DNA of 64,000 bases from the NCBI GenBank assembly GCA_028564675.1, contig JAOVVO010000349.1:1-64000 (forward strand), written 5' to 3'. Every line of letters begins with the position of its first letter. The stretch's first letter is position 1. This DNA is from Onchocerca lupi. Taxonomy: Eukaryota > Nematoda > Chromadorea > Rhabditida > Onchocercidae. The notes below the pieces were generated by a model. That model saw only the letters and a list, made by a program, of their open reading frames with translations. It did not search any database and had not been told where the DNA came from. Below are positions 60,760 to 64,000 of the stretch, in pieces. The translations under genes and the position numbers were made by a program.

Positions 60760-62621
60760 TTATATTATTATTCCTTTTATCTGGCACAATGAACCTTTGA
60801 TTTCGATGCGAGTAAATTTGATCAGTACTTGGTCATTAATCTCCGGAGGCTCCTTTGCATTCTTTAAAGGTGAAAAAAAAGTTATTGTGTTATGCAATTT
60901 GGCGGTTACGAATTTCTGCAAAAAAAAGAGCAAAATAAAGAACTGAAATTTAACATGTAGTTATTATTAGGAAGTCAATGATCGTTAAAATAATATGATT
61001 TGAAATGTTAAATGTCATTTACTATTTTTATACTATTCCGTGGTGTACATTAGAGGGACTGTCCACAGTGATGGATAGAATAACCACAGAGAAATAGATA
61101 ATAAGAGAGACTGAAATTCAAAACAAAAATTAAAAAAAATTAGCACTTTCTAAAACTAAAGACTCCTTAAACCATTTAAGCCTTTTCTTTTAAAAAAAAT
61201 TGAATACTTACGTTAATATTTATTAAACACAAAATAAAATACCTTATCAACAGCTGTCACCAAGCAATTATAGGTGTGGCCTTGTTTCGGGCGAAATACA
61301 ATGCAATTTACATTTAGATCAATATGCATGCATGGTTGATCAGCGATACAAAACGGCCTATCAATAATATCTACTTTTCCGACAGCTAATAAGATACCGT
61401 TTAGTCTAAAATATAACATTATATATAAATCTCAATGAAAAATAACGTCTCAATGAACGATGGTCTGATTTAATTTCAACAATTCAAATGAATAGAAAAC
61501 AAATTTCAACACAAACTAAAGATGCAATTAACTACTATACTTCGAAGCAATTCAATTACACAAATTACGATAGGACCAACTACCAAATCTCAAAAGAATT
61601 AGAAGTGAATTAAAATCCTGTTTTTCCCTTTTTCTTTTTAAGTAGTTAATCAATTTTCCACTTCTGTAATTGAATTTGTTTGCTTAAAGTATACTTTTAT
61701 TTGAAATATTTTTGATTTATAAAATCTGATACATCAAATAAAACTTAAACTTCAAGTTTTATGTTACATAGGCAATCTGAATAGAAAAAAAAAAAAAAAA
61801 ACTGAAACATGAAATCACATCAAATTTCATGTGCCACATTCATCTTCATATACGATATCACTGATCAGTTCTCTGCTACCAAACAAAGAGAATCTAGAAA
61901 AACTGATTGCGGAACTTACGATTTCCTATATTGACCAAGTGAAGAGTTTAAAATATATCTGATAGCACTAGAAGCTTCTCCTAATTGATGCCATCCAATT
62001 GTTATGTGACGCTTTTCTGCTACTACAAACAGATCACAATCTGTATCTGTAGTCATTATCCTGTAATTTCAACAAATTATTTGAACTTAAAACTAATAAG
62101 TGGAAAACATGGAGTAAATAAAAAGTAGTACGTGCTTATTTAATGGCTGATATTTGAAAAGTCAAAAGTTTGCTATGATATCACAACAAAGTTTACTCCC
62201 ACTAAAATTGCCCTATGGCTGATATTTGGAAAGTCAAAAGTTAATTGCGATATCATAATAAGTTTATTTTGACTAAAATTGTCCTGCCATCAGTGTAAGG
62301 CAAATTCAATAAATTTCATGAATTTTGAATTATGATAAAATTCACTGGGTTTATCAGACACAAAATATCTGATAAGAATAACTACAAGTGAGAAAAGAAA
62401 CAAAGTAACCGTTTTAATTTTTGATAACTCATTCCAGCATATCGATTCATCCCCATTTTCAATTTATCATTATGACAATTTTTATTGTTTGTCCCAACTG
62501 AATTTTGCAATAGTTTATTTGAATCCATGTCTAATACATCATCATCTTTTTGCAATTTTAGCCTTTTTGAAGTACTTCCAATGGTAATTCCCTTATCTTC
62601 CGACCTTTTTCGTTTACCCAT
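60760..62621 (-). CDS. RPA43: RNA polymerase I subunit RPA43 (POLR1F)-like
   Basis: RPA43 forms the Pol I stalk with RPA14 and contacts the initiation factor RRN3 in the nucleolus (family knowledge). Exons, 5' to 3': 62621-62410, 62060-61920, 61405-61243, 60915-60760; 672 nt, 223 residues, all in phase. The N-terminus is basic (MGKRKRSEDKG), like a nuclear localisation signal. An RPB7-like N-terminal domain follows (LFVVAEKRHITIGWHQLGE, YILNSSLGQYRKSLNGILLA, then VGKVDIIDRPFCIADQPCMH and DLNVNCIVFRPKQGH). The last exon gives an OB-like strand set (KFVTAKLHNTITFFSPLK). It is shorter than human RPA43 (338) and lacks the long charged C-terminal tail. A Pol III RPC25-type relative is the main alternative. 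The intron 1 sequence contains a 72-bp duplication. Confidence 0.78.
62143..62286. repeat. 72-bp imperfect tandem duplication in RPA43 intron 1
   Basis: Units begin ATGGCTGATATTTG at 62143 and 62215 and share GAAAGTCAAAAGTT, GATATCA and ACTAAAATTG.CC in the same order and spacing. Confidence 0.9.
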
Positions 62622-63438
62622 TCCAATATTCCAATTTTGAAAAGACTCCTAAATTTGGAAATTAAAAATAAAAAGCAGTACATTCAAATAAATTTGCAAC
62701 TATAAAAGGAACATGCATGTTAAGAAAAGAATGGAAGGAAACATCTAAAAAATAAATAAAAATGCGGAGATCCATTTTCAAGCATCAACATAATTATTTA
62801 GTGAACAATTTTATCCAAATAATTTATCTTGAAACAATCGAAGTATTATTAAAACTTAAACATAGTATTTAGCAATTTAATAAAGAATGTTTTATAATTA
62901 TAAAACCGGATCCAGTCCTTAGATATTTCACAGTACACATGATCTGATTCGTTATGGAAATCTAAAAAAAAAACTGCTCTCTATTACTGCAGCAAATTCA
63001 GCAGCCATAATAGTCACAATGATTAAACGGCAGAGAAAAAGATGGAATTAAATGTTCACATAAAAAGGAAATGATATGCAAAGAGACTAAGAAAGTTTAA
63101 AAAAATAAAAAGTGTATTTAGAATGCAATCAAGAAATATCTAATGTTGAGTTTACGGAGTGAAATTTTTCGAAATAATGATTCCATATTTAATTCAAGGA
63201 ACTGTGCAATGATAAATCGACGTAAAAAGATTATAAAAAAAATATTTCTTGGCAAATTCAATTAATTTAATTATATCAAATGGAAATTTCCGGCTACAAA
63301 TCATTTGTTTAGATAACTGGGTTTAAAATTTGCTGTACATATATTTCTTACTTTCATAGCCATCATATTACGTTGTTTGCTTAATAATATACAATTAAAT
63401 TTGATAATGCAAATCTAGATGAAAGAAAAATTTTCAAA
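62622..63438. other. Intergenic upstream of RPA43-like gene
   Basis: AT-rich; no supported exon on either strand. It holds the RPA43 5' region and the 3' UTR of the 72-codon gene, both on the minus strand. The spacing (~0.8 kb) neither proves nor excludes a nematode operon. Confidence 0.5.
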
Positions 63439-63999
63439 CTATAATTTCAATGGTATATTCGGCCACAAATATGCGCCGGTTTGAAAATAATTCTGTTCGA
63501 ATCGAAGATCCAAATGTGCTTCCATTGCTAAAATTTTTTCAGCATCATCGCCATATAACTCTTTCATTTTTCTGTACTTTTCCTGTCGTTTTTCAGGACC
63601 ATTAGGCAGTTGAAACGATCGTTTCTCATTGCCATAAACTCCAACTGCAACAATACGATTAAAGGATAAAAATCACATTTTTTCAACGTAACTTTTTTAA
63701 ATTATATGTACATCCCAAATATGATTTAGAATATTTTGCTCAAGTCCTCACGCAGTTCAAAATTGACATTTGTTATACTGATCAGACAGGATAGCAGTGG
63801 ACAGTTTAGAATATCTGAAAATGATCAACCAGATCATCAAATCAAGATAACCAACAAACAAACAACAACGTTTACAAAATTTTCTGGTGATCACTATTTT
63901 TCCAAAGATATGTCTAGGCAGTAGGATCAATTTTATCAAGAATTAGTCTAAATAAGTAGTAAATAGAAGAACAGAAAAAAATTTACTCTTGTCAGCCAT
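63439..63999 (-). CDS. Small 72-residue protein, family not recognised
   Basis: Two exons: 63999-63987 (ATG GCT GAC AAG A, followed by GTAAAT) and 63644-63439 (after a TTGCAG acceptor). They join in phase to a complete 72-residue frame starting MADKIGVYGNEKRSFQL and ending YLWPNIPLKL. It is highly charged in the middle (PEKRQEKYRKMKELYGDDAE, then AEKILAMEAHLDLRFEQ), probably helical, with no signal peptide, transmembrane segment or Cys. The codon pattern and the exact phase match of a 13-nt first exon support a real gene. The composition looks like a conserved small eukaryotic protein, but I cannot name the family. The 5' UTR lies outside the window; a longer first exon beyond the edge is possible. 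Confidence 0.7.
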
Positions 64000-64000
64000 C

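Noticed and set aside
1..64000. Wolbachia-derived insertions (nuclear Wolbachia transfers)
   Set aside because: Common in filarial genomes, but no uninterrupted bacterial-type gene or rRNA fragment was recognised; a BLAST search would be decisive.
1..64000. CRISPR-like arrays
   Set aside because: Repeats seen are tandem or microsatellite without regular unique spacers, in a eukaryotic genome.

Overview
The window is nuclear DNA from an AT-rich nematode. A clade III/filarial-type worm is my inference; the species cannot be read from the sequence. The genes are split by many short introns with TTTCAG-like acceptors. Polypyrimidine-AG acceptors sit a few to ~30 nt before some start codons, as expected for spliced-leader trans-splicing. 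The protein set is animal (TAO kinase, KMT2C/D-type methyltransferase, FMNL formin, Gemin2), and the tyrosine phosphatase is most like the expanded nematode family. No Wolbachia or other bacterial DNA, CRISPR array or autonomous transposon was recognised.

Layout. 1-33 kb is gene-dense: a TAO/kin-18 kinase (minus, 3' end unresolved at the left edge) diverges from rpt-6 (plus, 26S proteasome ATPase). Next comes a large set-16/KMT2C-D gene (plus, 39 exons reconstructed in phase), then Gemin2 (plus), convergent with a cytosolic-type protein tyrosine phosphatase (minus). 34-60 kb is gene-poor. It holds one 23-exon FMNL-type formin (frl-1, minus, 38838-52630) with a ~5 kb first intron, flanked by two large non-coding stretches with satellite-like repeats and microsatellites. 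At the right end are an intact tRNA-Val(AAC), an RNA polymerase I RPA43-like gene (minus) and a complete 72-codon orphan gene (minus) ending at the window border.

Exon models were built by eye, by requiring splice consensus, a continuous reading frame and family similarity together. For rpt-6, set-16 (apart from its 5' end), Gemin2, the PTP, frl-1 and RPA43 every junction keeps frame. In three places (PTP, frl-1, kin-18) the frame favours or demands a GC-AG intron.

The genes are mostly housekeeping or chromatin/signalling functions and do not form a pathway. No clearly new multi-gene system was found. The most checkable oddities are the GC-AG introns, a formin without the N-terminal glycine for myristoylation, a changed WDR5-binding (Win) motif in set-16, two perfect intronic palindromes, an inverted-repeat element at 33.6-33.9 kb, and the 72-residue orphan protein.
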